Shown: positions 1 to 8,029, numbered from the stretch's first letter. The stretch is DNA of 26,516 bases from Synergistales bacterium (GCA_026002695.1 BOCB01000020.1:1-26516); one strand, 5' to 3'. Notes: generated by a model from the letters alone, not told the origin. Program-made: numbers and translations.

Positions 1-16
1 TGAGTGAACCTTTTTG

Positions 17-25
17 TGATATACT
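17..25 (+). promoter_or_regulatory. possible extended -10 promoter before flbD
   Basis: TGATATACT fits an extended -10 (TGn followed by TATACT) and lies about 60 bases before the flbD start in AT-rich sequence. Any -35 box would fall outside the window, so it cannot be judged. The opening TGA at positions 1-3 may be the stop codon of an upstream gene, in which case this would be an internal promoter. Confidence 0.3.
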
Positions 26-85
26 TAATATATATTGTGCGCGAAAAAAGTTTTTAATGCGCTTATTTCGAAAGGATGATGTATA

Positions 86-283
86 ATGATTGAGCTTACT
101 CGGTTGAACGGGACGAAGTTTGTCGTCAACTCCGACCATATAGAGACTGTCGAGGAGAGACCTGATACTGTAATAACCATGCTCAACGGGCATAAGTACA
201 ACGTGAAGGAGTCGACGGAGGAGATAATATCTGCGATACAGACCTTTCGCAGGCACTGCTCTAAGCCGATAATAACAGAGTAG
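86..283 (+). CDS. flbD: FlbD/SwrD-family flagellar protein
   Basis: This 65-residue protein begins MIELTRLNG, followed by residues typical of FlbD (NSDHIETVEE, then TVITMLNGHKYNVKES). FlbD-type proteins are small and are usually encoded between hook genes and motA in Firmicutes-like flagellar operons; SwrD of Bacillus subtilis raises swarming power through the stator. The ATG at 86 is preceded by AAAGGATGATG, a usable ribosome binding site. The neighbour motA starts 73 bases downstream and the two are probably cotranscribed. The identification rests on length, motif and context. Confidence 0.9.
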   Translation: MIELTRLNGTKFVVNSDHIETVEERPDTVITMLNGHKYNVKESTEEIISAIQTFRRHCSKPIITE

Positions 284-356
284 TGGTTTATGGGTTTAAC
301 TTCAAGGTTCTAATGTAAAAATTTTTCGGTTTTTTATAGAACGGAGTGATAGGCAA

Positions 357-1136
357 GTGGATTTAGCGTCTATTATAGGTTTGTCGATGTCGGTTATAGT
401 TGTTATCGTCGGTATGGCGTTGGGCGGAGATCTTATGCAGTTCTTTGATGTTCCGTCGCTCTTCATAGTCCTCGGGGGTACCTTTGGCGCGGCGATGGTC
501 GCCAACCCGCTCGAAAGGACGAAGATAGTCGGCAAGATATTCAAAGCCGTCTTCGTGAGCGAACATATAGATATGATAAGCCTCATACAGACCATCGTGA
601 GCTTCGCTGAAAAGGCGCGGCGCGAGGGTCTGCTCGCGCTTGAGGACGACGCCAGTCAGCTCGAGGACGAATTCTTGAGCAAATCCATACAGCTTGTCGT
701 TGACGGTACCGACCAGGAGCTCGTCAAATCCATATTAGATACTGAGATAGGTCTGTTGGAAGAACGCCACTCGGCCAACAAGGGCTTCCTCGACTCGATA
801 GCGGAGCTCGGACCGGCGTTCGGAATGCTCGGAACGCTCATAGGACTTATACAGATGCTCGGCAATCTCGCCGACCCGAGCTCCCTCGGGCCGGGTATGG
901 CGGTCGCGCTCGTAACTACGTTCTATGGTTCTATACTTGCCAACATGTTCGCAATCCCAATGGGCAAAAAACTGACGCAGAACTCCTCTGAAGAAATATT
1001 GGCGCGCGAGCTGATGGTCGAGGGCATACTCTCCATACAGGCCGGTGAAAACCCTCGCATAGTCGAAGAGAAACTGAAGGTGTTCCTGTCGCCGGCCAAG
1101 CGCAAACTGCTTGATGCGAACAAGGAAACGGAATAG
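357..1136 (+). CDS. motA: flagellar stator subunit MotA (PomA/MotP-like)
   Basis: MotA is the four-helix inner-membrane stator subunit that, with MotB, turns ion flow into torque. The 259-residue protein has the family signatures: the cytoplasmic segment ARREGLLALE (about 87-96), where charged residues contact FliG, and the channel helices GPAFGMLGTLIGL (152-164) and MAVALVTTFYG (181-191). The Thr residues at 160 and 187/188 and the segment DPSSLGPGMA match sodium-type PomA and MotP better than proton-type MotA. The start is GTG at 357 with GGAGTGAT upstream. motB begins 9 bases after the stop, so the pair is translated together. Confidence 0.95.
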   Translation: MDLASIIGLSMSVIVVIVGMALGGDLMQFFDVPSLFIVLGGTFGAAMVANPLERTKIVGKIFKAVFVSEHIDMISLIQTIVSFAEKARREGLLALEDDASQLEDEFLSKSIQLVVDGTDQELVKSILDTEIGLLEERHSANKGFLDSIAELGPAFGMLGTLIGLIQMLGNLADPSSLGPGMAVALVTTFYGSILANMFAIPMGKKLTQNSSEEILARELMVEGILSIQAGENPRIVEEKLKVFLSPAKRKLLDANKETE

Positions 1137-1145
1137 GGCCCGGTC

Positions 1146-1889
1146 ATGGCTAGAAAGAAGAAAGATGGCGGGAGTACTCCGGGAGCGCCTCTTTGGGTGG
1201 CCACATACGGCGACATGGTTACGTTGCTCCTGTGTTTCTTTGTGCTTCTGTTCTCTATGTCGTCGCTTGATGCCAAAAAATTCTCGGCGATGGCCGAGTC
1301 CATGCAGTTAGCCTTCAAACTCCAAGGCGGCGATGTAAGCAGCACCACCAAAAGGATTGAGGGCGGAATGATGTTGGACGGCACGGGCGAGACGAAAGTG
1401 GTCAGCGACGCGAATGAGACGCAAAAGGCCAAACAGGTTCTCGCGCTTGTGCAGGAAAGCCTAAAGACCGAGATGGAAATGGACGACATTAAAGTAGTAG
1501 TTGATGAGCGCGGGATAATAATTTCCGTTTCGGAGCAGACTCTGTTCGATGAGGGTTCGGCAAGGCTGAGGCCGGAGTCGAAGAGGATTCTCTACAAGAT
1601 CGGCGGCGTGCTGAAACAGCTTCCCAATCAGATAGCCATTGAAGGGCACACTGATTCCGGCATCCCGGTGAACAGTATTTATTATGACAACTGGGGACTC
1701 TCCGCCGCGAGAGCGGCTCGCGTAACAAGTTACATGAACGAGGAAGTGGGTGTTTCGGCGGCGAGACTGAAAGCGATTGGCATGGGCGCGATGGCTCCGG
1801 TAGTTCCTAATGATACCGAAGCGCACAAAATCCTCAACAGGCGTGTGGAGGTAGTGATAGAGTCGATGCTGAGGATGGTAAATAGGTAA
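1146..1889 (+). CDS. motB: flagellar stator subunit MotB (PomB-like)
   Basis: MotB anchors the stator to peptidoglycan and carries the ion-binding aspartate. The 247-residue protein has a short basic N-terminus, one membrane helix (about 16-36) with the essential Asp at residue 23 in YGDMVTLLL, a linker, and an OmpA-like peptidoglycan-binding domain (about 118-243) with EGHTDS and the NRRVEV ending. The helix reads CFFVLLFS with a Cys at 30, the arrangement seen in sodium-type PomB (Asp24 and Cys31). It follows motA closely and precedes fliL by 63 bases. The family call is secure; the ion specificity is inferred. Confidence 0.95.
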   Translation: MARKKKDGGSTPGAPLWVATYGDMVTLLLCFFVLLFSMSSLDAKKFSAMAESMQLAFKLQGGDVSSTTKRIEGGMMLDGTGETKVVSDANETQKAKQVLALVQESLKTEMEMDDIKVVVDERGIIISVSEQTLFDEGSARLRPESKRILYKIGGVLKQLPNQIAIEGHTDSGIPVNSIYYDNWGLSAARAARVTSYMNEEVGVSAARLKAIGMGAMAPVVPNDTEAHKILNRRVEVVIESMLRMVNR

Positions 1890-1952
1890 TCAGCTTAGGC
1901 TCATAACAATAAATTCAGTCTTTTTAATAGTTTTAGGGAGGTCGTTTCTTAA

Positions 1953-2408
1953 ATGGCAAAGAAAACGCTTATATTCGCCATAGTCGGTGTTGTGGTTTTG
2001 ATCTGCGGCATGGGCGGAGCTTATTGGCTCGGAACAGGTATGAGGGGAAACAAGAACGCGTCGACGGAGGTCAAGATACTTGACCCCGGGCCGATGGTCG
2101 AGCTTGGACAGTTCACGTCTTCGCTGGCTGATCCCGATCCCCACATCATAAAGGTGAAAGTAACCGCTGAGTTGAACGGCGTGCCTATATCCGAGCGTCT
2201 TCAAACTGCGCCCGGATGGGACGTTACGATGAAGGACTTGGTTCTGAAAACCCTGAAGGAACAGCGTTACGATGATGTACGTTTGGCTGAGGGGATGGAG
2301 AGCCTGAAACAGGAGCTGAAAACCCGGCTCAACGCGATACTGCCTAAGGATGACGACGGCAACGCCGCTGTCAGAAGAATTTTATTCGACGAGTACCTGA
2401 CGCAGTAA
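1953..2408 (+). CDS. fliL: flagellar basal body-associated protein FliL
   Basis: FliL is a single-pass membrane protein that forms rings around the stator and supports torque. This 151-residue protein has one membrane helix at about residues 7-27 (IFAIVGVVVLICGMGGAYWLG region) and a periplasmic domain with the family pattern 'LGQFTSSLADPDPHIIKVKV', ending in FDEYLTQ, like the typical C-terminal FxxFxxQ. The ATG at 1953 is preceded by AGGGAGGTCG, a strong ribosome binding site. Position between motB and fliM is the usual one. Confidence 0.93.
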   Translation: MAKKTLIFAIVGVVVLICGMGGAYWLGTGMRGNKNASTEVKILDPGPMVELGQFTSSLADPDPHIIKVKVTAELNGVPISERLQTAPGWDVTMKDLVLKTLKEQRYDDVRLAEGMESLKQELKTRLNAILPKDDDGNAAVRRILFDEYLTQ

Positions 2409-2436
2409 GCGCGCCGGACACAGGGAGGAATAGCCA

Positions 2437-3447
2437 ATGGTTCCACCGGAGGTAATGTCGCAAAGTGAAATAGATGCTCTGCTGAACTCGATAGGCGGCG
2501 GCGGCGATGACATGGACATCCCGGCGGCTGTCGAGGAGAGGCCGTTAAAACTCTACGATTTTAAGCGACCGGACAAATTCAGCAAAGATCAGCTTCGTGC
2601 CATTCAGATGATACATGAGGCGTTCTGCCGCACCCTTACTACGTCGCTTTCAACGATGGTGCGCTCGATGGTTTCGGTGGAGGTTGTAGCCGTTGACCAG
2701 ATAGCCTACGATGAGTTTACGAACTCGCTCGTTCAGCCGACTGTTATAGGAATACTTGAGATGTACCCGTTGAGTGGCAACGCGCTCCTTGAAATAAGCA
2801 GCCAGCTCACCTTCTCCATAATCGACAGGCTCCTCGGCGGCAAGGGCGAGCCTCTGCGCAAACCGAGGGAACTCACCGACATAGAACGCACCGTCATAGA
2901 GCGAGTCATAATGAAAATATTGGAACACCTTGAAGAAAGCTGGAGTACCGTAGTCGACATACGCTTTCGTTTCGAGGCTATGGAGAGCAACCCCTTCTTC
3001 GTCCAGGTCTGTCCGGGGAGCGACATGGTCATGCTCGTAACGATGAAGGTGCAGATAGGCGAAATACAGGGCCTGATGAACTTCTGTATGCCGTATTTCG
3101 TGATAGAGCCTTTGATAGACAAGCTGAGTTCGCAGCAATGGTTCTCCAACAGCCGCAAGGATATGGCCGGAGTTCTGGAGAATATTACCGAGCGCTTGCA
3201 GGAAGTGTCAGTGCCGTTAATACTCGAACTCGGCAGCAGCGTTGTGAGCTTGGGTGACATAATCCAGCTGCAAAACGGGGACTACATACGCTTGGACGGC
3301 ATGTCGAACGACCCGCTCGGCATGAGGGTTGGCAACAAGGTGAAGTTCGAGTGTACGCCGGGCGTCTTCAAGAAAAATTATGCGGCAAACATAACAAAGG
3401 TACTAAAAGAAGAAGAAGAGTTCTTTTCAGAGGAAGAGGAGGAATAA
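2437..3447 (+). CDS. fliM: flagellar motor switch protein FliM
   Basis: FliM is the C-ring component that binds phosphorylated CheY and helps set rotation direction. The 336-residue protein begins with the CheY-binding peptide MSQSEIDALLNS (residues 7-18), then a CheC-like middle domain (about 45-230) and a C-terminal SpoA/FliN-like domain (about 250-330). It ends in an unusually acidic tail (KEEEEFF followed by a run of Glu). The ATG at 2437 has GGGAGGAA six bases upstream. A second in-frame ATG at 2455 also follows GGAGG but with only two bases of spacing, so the first is preferred. Confidence 0.95.
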   Translation: MVPPEVMSQSEIDALLNSIGGGGDDMDIPAAVEERPLKLYDFKRPDKFSKDQLRAIQMIHEAFCRTLTTSLSTMVRSMVSVEVVAVDQIAYDEFTNSLVQPTVIGILEMYPLSGNALLEISSQLTFSIIDRLLGGKGEPLRKPRELTDIERTVIERVIMKILEHLEESWSTVVDIRFRFEAMESNPFFVQVCPGSDMVMLVTMKVQIGEIQGLMNFCMPYFVIEPLIDKLSSQQWFSNSRKDMAGVLENITERLQEVSVPLILELGSSVVSLGDIIQLQNGDYIRLDGMSNDPLGMRVGNKVKFECTPGVFKKNYAANITKVLKEEEEFFSEEEEE

Positions 3448-3450
3448 ACT

Positions 3451-4578
3451 ATGGATGAGTTTCTCAATCAAGACGAGATAAACGCCCTCCTTTCCGGAGC
3501 GCAAGATTCGTCATCGGGGGGCTCGCTGAGTTCGGAGGATGCCTCTATGCTCGGCGAGGTGATGAATATCATTTCCGGTGCGACAAGCAACGTCGTAGGG
3601 ATGTTGGCCGGACGCGATGTATCGGTGGAAATAGGCGAACAGTCGGAGCTTCCTCAGAATACTATCGGCGAGGGTATTGAAGGCACGAAGGTGTTCGACT
3701 ACACTATGGACATCAGCGGTATGGACTCCGCTCCCGGGCGCTTGTACACGAGCGAGCGCGGCGCGCTGATCTTGGCTGACTTGATGATGGGCGGAGACGC
3801 GAAGGAACTCGCGCCGGAGGCCAATGATCTCTACCTCTCGGCGGCTCAGGAGGGACTGAGCCAGCTCATAGGGTCGGCTTTAACGAGCCTGAGCGGTCTC
3901 ATGGGCGGGGTGCGCCTCTCCGCTGAGAACACGACGTCGAGCCTCGACGATATAGAAACATGGAGGCCGTTCCCTGAGCGCGCCGAGGACGCCCATGTTT
4001 GGGTCGGACGCATGAGCGTTACAGTGGAGGGCGTCGATCCGTTCGCAATGAATTTCTCCATGCCGCTCGATAACGCGGAAGCTATGGCTGCTACCATAAG
4101 GGCGGCAATGGCTCCTGAGGAGCCCGAATCGGCTCCTGCTGCAACGTCCGCGTCGGCTCCCGCGCCTCAACCGGCGGCTGCGCCTCAATATGCCGCTCCG
4201 GTTGCTGCCGCGCCGCCGCAGCAAGTAGCGCTTCCGCCGCGCCCCCAGGGGCCGCCCGTTGACGCGCGTCCTGTCGAGTTCGCACAGCTCGGTAACGCGA
4301 ACTACGCCGGCGCTCCGGGGAATATCGATTTGATAGTCGATATTCCGGTAAGGGTTACGGTGGAATTGGGGCGCACCCGCAAGACGATAGGAGAAGTGCT
4401 GGCTTTGGGCCCGGGTTCCGTCGTCGAGCTTAATAAGATGGCCGGCGAACCGGTGGACGTGCTCGTAAACGGCAAGCTGATAGCGAGGGGCGAAGTGGTT
4501 GTTATCGATGAGAGCTTCGGTATAAGAGTAACCGAAGTTGTCAGCAAGGCGGAGAGAATTCGCTCGATGGGCGTATAA
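3451..4578 (+). CDS. fliY: flagellar motor switch phosphatase FliY (FliN-type)
   Basis: FliY replaces FliN in Gram-positive-type switches: it joins a CheC-like CheY-P phosphatase domain to a SpoA (FliN) C-ring domain. The 375-residue protein begins with a second copy of the CheY-binding peptide (LNQDEINALLSG), followed by the CheC-like domain (about 29-210), a Pro/Ala/Gln-rich flexible linker (about 212-285) and the SpoA domain (about 290-375). The first phosphatase motif is intact (GEVMN, Glu36 and Asn39). In the second (QEGLSQ, Glu124) the expected Asn is Ser. It starts three bases after the fliM stop. Confidence 0.92.
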   Translation: MDEFLNQDEINALLSGAQDSSSGGSLSSEDASMLGEVMNIISGATSNVVGMLAGRDVSVEIGEQSELPQNTIGEGIEGTKVFDYTMDISGMDSAPGRLYTSERGALILADLMMGGDAKELAPEANDLYLSAAQEGLSQLIGSALTSLSGLMGGVRLSAENTTSSLDDIETWRPFPERAEDAHVWVGRMSVTVEGVDPFAMNFSMPLDNAEAMAATIRAAMAPEEPESAPAATSASAPAPQPAAAPQYAAPVAAAPPQQVALPPRPQGPPVDARPVEFAQLGNANYAGAPGNIDLIVDIPVRVTVELGRTRKTIGEVLALGPGSVVELNKMAGEPVDVLVNGKLIARGEVVVIDESFGIRVTEVVSKAERIRSMGV

Positions 4579-4588
4579 AACCGATTTA

Positions 4589-4635
4589 TTGTCTGTCAGA
4601 GGCCTAAAGGGTAAAGATAAAAACCTGATAGACAA
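4589..4635 (+). repeat. 11-bp inverted repeat between fliY and cheY
   Basis: TTGTCTGTCAG (4589-4599) faces CTGATAGACAA (4625-4635), complementary at 10 of 11 positions with one possible G-U pair and a 25-base loop. No T-run follows, so it is not a standard terminator. It could be an mRNA structure affecting the fliY-cheY ratio or a protein site. The whole 212-base gap (4579-4790) otherwise holds only a weak promoter candidate. Confidence 0.4.
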
Positions 4636-4669
4636 CGGGCGAAATATGGTATAAGATAATAAGGTAATG

Positions 4670-4678
4670 TGATATAAT
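4670..4678 (+). promoter_or_regulatory. possible extended -10 promoter before cheY
   Basis: TGATATAAT is a perfect extended -10 box 112 bases before cheY, in the only sizeable gap of the flagellar operon. There is no good -35 at 16-18 bases. It could give cheY and the export-gate genes an extra promoter. Confidence 0.35.
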
Positions 4679-4790
4679 CATCGCGCATACGGTGTTAGGA
4701 TGCGGCCATTTGGTTGCCTGTTATTTTGTTGCGATACCGTGTGTCTGCAGTTGACATTAATAAGCGGTAATCCAAGGAGGGCAAGAAGGT

Positions 4791-5153
4791 ATGGGAACAA
4801 AAGTTTTAATCGTAGATGACGCGGCCTTTATGCGGATGATGTTGAAGGATATTCTATCGAAGAACGGCTTCGAGGTGGTCGGTGAGGCTGACAATGGCAA
4901 AGTAGCCGTTCAAATGTATGGAGAAGTAAAGCCTGACATCGTTACGATGGATATCACGATGCCCGAAATGGACGGCATAGCCGCCGTCAAAGCAATCAAG
5001 GCAACTGACCCGAAGGCTAAAGTTGTCATGGTCAGCGCGATGGGGCAGCAGGCAATGGTCATAGAGGCTATACGCTCCGGCGCGGCTGACTTCATAGTGA
5101 AACCTTTCCAGCCTGATCGTGTCTTGGAGGCTCTGGGCAAAGCGCTTTCATAA
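4791..5153 (+). CDS. cheY: chemotaxis response regulator CheY
   Basis: This is a 120-residue stand-alone receiver domain. The acidic pocket is Asp9/Asp10, the phosphorylated residue is Asp54 (TMDITMPEMDG), the switch Ser is at 82 and the conserved Lys at 104 (VKPF). Phosphorylated CheY binds the N-terminal peptide of FliM, and FliY removes the phosphate; both partners are encoded just upstream. The ATG at 4791 follows AAGGAGGGCAAGAAGGT, a very strong ribosome binding site. A cheY between fliY and fliO is the Bacillus/Thermotoga-type arrangement. Confidence 0.95.
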   Translation: MGTKVLIVDDAAFMRMMLKDILSKNGFEVVGEADNGKVAVQMYGEVKPDIVTMDITMPEMDGIAAVKAIKATDPKAKVVMVSAMGQQAMVIEAIRSGAADFIVKPFQPDRVLEALGKALS

Positions 5154-5181
5154 GGTTTGCGGGGGGGGCGGGTCAGATTTC

Positions 5182-5586
5182 ATGAAAAGAGGAGTGCCTT
5201 GGCTTTTTAGACGCTCGGCCGCGGCGCTCTTTTTTTGTGTCCTTTCGGTCGGGACGGTATGGGCTGACAGCGCCGACATATATCCGAGCGGCATTGATTA
5301 CGGCAATACGCTTTCCGGCTACCTGATGAGAATACTGATAGCCTTTGCCTTGTTGGGCGGTGCGGGATACGCGGCGGCGAAGTTTTTACCTAAGCGGTTC
5401 GGCTGGAAGGGCGGCGGAAAGCTGCGGGTTATTGGAGCGTTGAGTTTGGGGCGCGATATGGTTTACGTGATCAGGGTCGGCCCTGAAGTGATAGCTGTCT
5501 TCTCCGGCAAGTCCAGTACGGAGGTAATCGGGCAGTGGAGTTTTGACGAATGGGACGCTTTGAGCGAGGGAAGAGACAGTGAGTGA
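5182..5586 (+). CDS. fliO: flagellar biosynthetic protein FliO/FliZ
   Basis: FliO is a small membrane protein that helps assemble the FliP ring of the flagellar export gate. The 134-residue protein has an N-terminal signal-like helix (about 9-28, ending VWADS), a second membrane helix (about 47-67, LMRILIAFALLGGAGYAAAKF) and the cytoplasmic motif LGRDMVYVIRVGPEVIAVFSG typical of FliO/FliZ. The ATG at 5182 is chosen because a longer reading from 5119 overlaps cheY and adds a tail unlike the family. It overlaps fliP by 8 bases. Confidence 0.85.
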   Translation: MKRGVPWLFRRSAAALFFCVLSVGTVWADSADIYPSGIDYGNTLSGYLMRILIAFALLGGAGYAAAKFLPKRFGWKGGGKLRVIGALSLGRDMVYVIRVGPEVIAVFSGKSSTEVIGQWSFDEWDALSEGRDSE

Positions 5587-6370
5587 ACGGGTGAGGTACG
5601 TGCCTTTATTTTTTATATTTTGCGCGCTTTTCACTATTTTCTCCGGCGGCGCGGCCTTTGCCGGGCAGCCGGCTCCGAATCTGCCGGCCTTGCCCATACC
5701 GGCATTGAACATGGCTGTAGGCGCGGCGAACGGGCCGCAGGACGTTGTCCTCACTTTACAGATAGTCGCCCTCATCACAGTTCTGAGTATGGCTCCGGCC
5801 ATTTTGCTCATGCTGACGAGCTTTACGCGCATACTCGTGGTTCTTGGCTTTATCAGGAGCGCCATGGGTTTGCAGCAGACGCCGCCCAATCAGGTAATAT
5901 CCTCATTCGCTCTCTTTATCACGTTCTTTACTATGGCTCCGGTATGGAATCAGGTGTATGAGCAGTCACTGTCGCCGTATATGCAGGAGCGCATACCTGT
6001 GCAGGTGGCTTGGGATCGCGCGATAACGCCGGTGCGGACGTTTATGCTGAAGCAGACGCGGGAGCGGGAACTGTCGCTGATGGTCAGGCTGTCGGGGGAG
6101 GCGCGCCCGTCCGGGCCGAACGACGTGCCGACGATGATACTGATACCGGCCTATGTGCTGAGCGAGCTTAAAACCGCGTTCCAGATGGGCATCATCATAT
6201 ATATACCATTCATAGTCGTCGATATGGTTGTGGCGAGTATACTCATGAGCATGGGAATGATGATGCTGCCGCCGTCTATGATCTCTCTGCCGTTTAAGAT
6301 ACTGCTCTTCGTAATGGCCGATGGCTGGAATCTTGTCGTCGCAAGCCTTGTGACGAGCTTCAGCAATTAG
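5579..6370 (+). CDS. fliP: flagellar type III export gate protein FliP
   Basis: FliP forms the pentameric core of the export gate with FliQ and FliR. The 263-residue protein has a cleavable signal peptide (about 1-28, ending GGAAFA), the highly conserved segment TSFTRILVVLGFIRSAMG followed by QQTPPNQV, and C-terminal membrane helices with IPFIVVDMVVASILMSMGM. The start is GTG at 5579 inside the end of fliO, with GAGGGAAG upstream; the overlap implies translational coupling. A second GTG at 5591 is possible. Confidence 0.95.
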   Translation: MSERVRYVPLFFIFCALFTIFSGGAAFAGQPAPNLPALPIPALNMAVGAANGPQDVVLTLQIVALITVLSMAPAILLMLTSFTRILVVLGFIRSAMGLQQTPPNQVISSFALFITFFTMAPVWNQVYEQSLSPYMQERIPVQVAWDRAITPVRTFMLKQTRERELSLMVRLSGEARPSGPNDVPTMILIPAYVLSELKTAFQMGIIIYIPFIVVDMVVASILMSMGMMMLPPSMISLPFKILLFVMADGWNLVVASLVTSFSN

Positions 6371-6381
6371 AGGACGATGCG

Positions 6382-6651
6382 ATGGAATCCCTGAGCATAT
6401 CTGACGCGATGAACAGCGCAATGACTGTCATAGTCTTGGCGAGTATGCCAATACTGCTCGTTGCTATGGGCGTCGGGCTGATAGTCGGCATTCTCCAGAC
6501 CGCTACTTCCATTCAGGAACAGACGCTCGCCTTCATCCCAAAGATATTGGCCGTCATCGTGTCGATGATGGTATTCGGTCCCTGGATGTTCGGGCTGATA
6601 AGGGATCTTACCATAGGACTCTTCTCCAATCTGCACCGATACGTAGGTTAA
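6382..6651 (+). CDS. fliQ: flagellar export gate protein FliQ
   Basis: FliQ is a two-helix membrane protein that wraps around the FliP-FliR core of the export gate. The 89-residue protein has the family length and two hydrophobic helices (about 15-38 and 50-75), with the conserved hairpin segment LQTATSIQEQTLAFIPK between them. The ATG at 6382 follows AGAGGACG at the end of fliP. The 11-base gap to fliP and 9-base gap to fliR show that the three gate proteins are made together. Confidence 0.95.
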   Translation: MESLSISDAMNSAMTVIVLASMPILLVAMGVGLIVGILQTATSIQEQTLAFIPKILAVIVSMMVFGPWMFGLIRDLTIGLFSNLHRYVG

Positions 6652-6660
6652 GGCGCTGCC

Positions 6661-7452
6661 GTGACGCCGTTCGCTCTGAACGAGCAATTCGTCAACATCA
6701 TACTGATAAACTTCATGGTGAGCATCAGAATACTCGCTCTGTTCCTCACATCCGCCGCCTTTACCTTTCCCTCCGTACCCAATCAGATAAAATTTTGGCT
6801 TTCGGTCGCGCTTGCCGTTGCCGTTACTCCGCTCGTGAACGTGAACGTGCCCGGCATCCTGTTGGGAAACTGGGTGGGGATATTCGTCATGGGAGGGCGC
6901 GAGTTCATCATAGGGGCGTTCCTTGGAGTCATATCGAGTATGCCGATGTACGCGCTCCAGGCGTCGGGGTCAATAGACGGAATGATCATGGGGTTCAGCA
7001 TGATGAATATGTTTGACCCGATGTCTCAATCCCAGGCATCGGTTATCGCACAGATCAAGTACCTCCTCGCGGTGTGGTTCTTCCTGCACTGGGACGGACA
7101 CTTTCTGCTGCTGCGCGCGCTCATTGAGAGCGTGAGGCTGATACCGCCGGGCGTCTCGCTGTGGATAAACGCGGTCAATATACCTTGGACGGACTGGCTG
7201 CAGAGGATGTTTGTACTGGCGTTGCGGCTCAACTTGCCTATATGCGGGGCAGTGCTGCTGGCTGACGTTGGGCTTGGGTTCGTGGCGCGCACCGTGCCGC
7301 AGATGAACGTGTTCGTGCTCGGCATACCGCTGAAGATCTGCGTCGGCTTCTTCGTGCTGATGTCGGTACTCCCTTCGTGCGTCGACATATTCCACGCCGA
7401 AATAGAGCCGGCTGTAACTTACGCGTTAGAGGGTCTCTTCTTCTGGCGATGA
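6661..7452 (+). CDS. fliR: flagellar export gate protein FliR
   Basis: FliR completes the FliPQR export gate. The 263-residue protein is highly hydrophobic with about six membrane segments and family features such as the FREFIIGxxLG-like stretch (GGREFIIGAFLG, about 78-89) and LLADVGLGFVARTVPQMNVF (about 200-219). The start is GTG at 6661, with only weak ribosome-binding sequence, so it probably depends on coupling from fliQ. It is the last gene of this transcription unit: a strong terminator follows, and flhB, which often comes next, is absent. Confidence 0.93.
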   Translation: MTPFALNEQFVNIILINFMVSIRILALFLTSAAFTFPSVPNQIKFWLSVALAVAVTPLVNVNVPGILLGNWVGIFVMGGREFIIGAFLGVISSMPMYALQASGSIDGMIMGFSMMNMFDPMSQSQASVIAQIKYLLAVWFFLHWDGHFLLLRALIESVRLIPPGVSLWINAVNIPWTDWLQRMFVLALRLNLPICGAVLLADVGLGFVARTVPQMNVFVLGIPLKICVGFFVLMSVLPSCVDIFHAEIEPAVTYALEGLFFWR

Positions 7453-7498
7453 GACCGATAGACGGCGCGGAAGTTCCTCACGTAACGGTATACGCGAT

Positions 7499-7547
7499 AA
7501 TCAAGCAGGAGACCGCTCAACTAATGGGCGGTCTCCTGCTTGATTTT
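7499..7547 (+). terminator. strong intrinsic terminator after fliR
   Basis: A perfect 18-bp stem (7499-7516 with 7528-7545, core CAAGCAGGAGACCGC) with an 11-base loop is followed by TTTTGGTTT. It lies between the converging ends of fliR and the minus-strand gene at 7553, so it may stop transcription from both sides. Confidence 0.85.
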
Positions 7548-7552
7548 GGTTT

Positions 7553-7948
7553 CTACAGAATTTTCTCCGGTGTGCCGGTGAACGGGTAGACGAAGGCGGA
7601 CGGGCTGTCCAAATAGAAGACCTCGAATGCCGGGTTCTCGGGCGACTGATAGATGTCCTTGAACCTTGGGAAAACCTCGAACGCGCGGCGTTTCGCCTCC
7701 GCGTTTCCGCCCAGGACAGCTTTGCCGCTTAGACGTATCCAGCTCCCGTTTTCGAGCATACCGGACATCTCGACGTTGGGATTGACCTTCATCTGCTTGT
7801 ACACATCCTTGCTGTTGGCGGTGGCGAAGTACAGCTTACCCTCGAAATCCATCACAAAACCGAACGGACGAACGCGGGGCTTATCCCCGTCAACCGTTGC
7901 AAAATGAAATACCTGTGACTTCTGCAAAAGTTCTACTACTTTCGACAT
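7553..7948 (-). CDS. pyridoxamine 5'-phosphate oxidase-fold FMN-binding protein
   Basis: The 131-residue protein fits the short PNPOx-like split-barrel family: FHFATVDGDKPRVRPFGF near the N-terminus, then LYFATANSKDVYKQMKVNP and LSGKAVL. Such small single-domain proteins bind FMN or related flavins as dimers; in anaerobes their substrates are mostly unknown, and true PdxH activity is unlikely because the usual C-terminal extension is missing. The ATG at 7948 has AAAGGAGTGG eight bases upstream. It appears monocistronic, between the fliR terminator and a structured repeat (8030-8087). Confidence 0.85.
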   Translation of the reverse strand: MSKVVELLQKSQVFHFATVDGDKPRVRPFGFVMDFEGKLYFATANSKDVYKQMKVNPNVEMSGMLENGSWIRLSGKAVLGGNAEAKRRAFEVFPRFKDIYQSPENPAFEVFYLDSPSAFVYPFTGTPEKIL

Positions 7949-8029
7949 ACAAATCCACTCCTTTGTAGGTGTGATTAAAATATTTGATGAGGCAATCTTT
8001 TGTCCCTGTATGCTAACCTTTGGTTTAGC

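Noticed and set aside
4612..4640. Possible sigma-28 (FliA) promoter starting TAAAGATA
   Set aside because: No GCCGATAA-like -10 at the required spacing.
4751..4756. TTGACA before cheY as a -35 box
   Set aside because: No -10 follows at the right distance; the cheY ribosome binding site occupies that place.
7449..7589. Short plus-strand frame overlapping the fliR stop by ATGA, suggestive of an flhB start
   Set aside because: The encoded sequence is not FlhB-like, runs through the perfect terminator stem and overlaps the end of the opposite gene.
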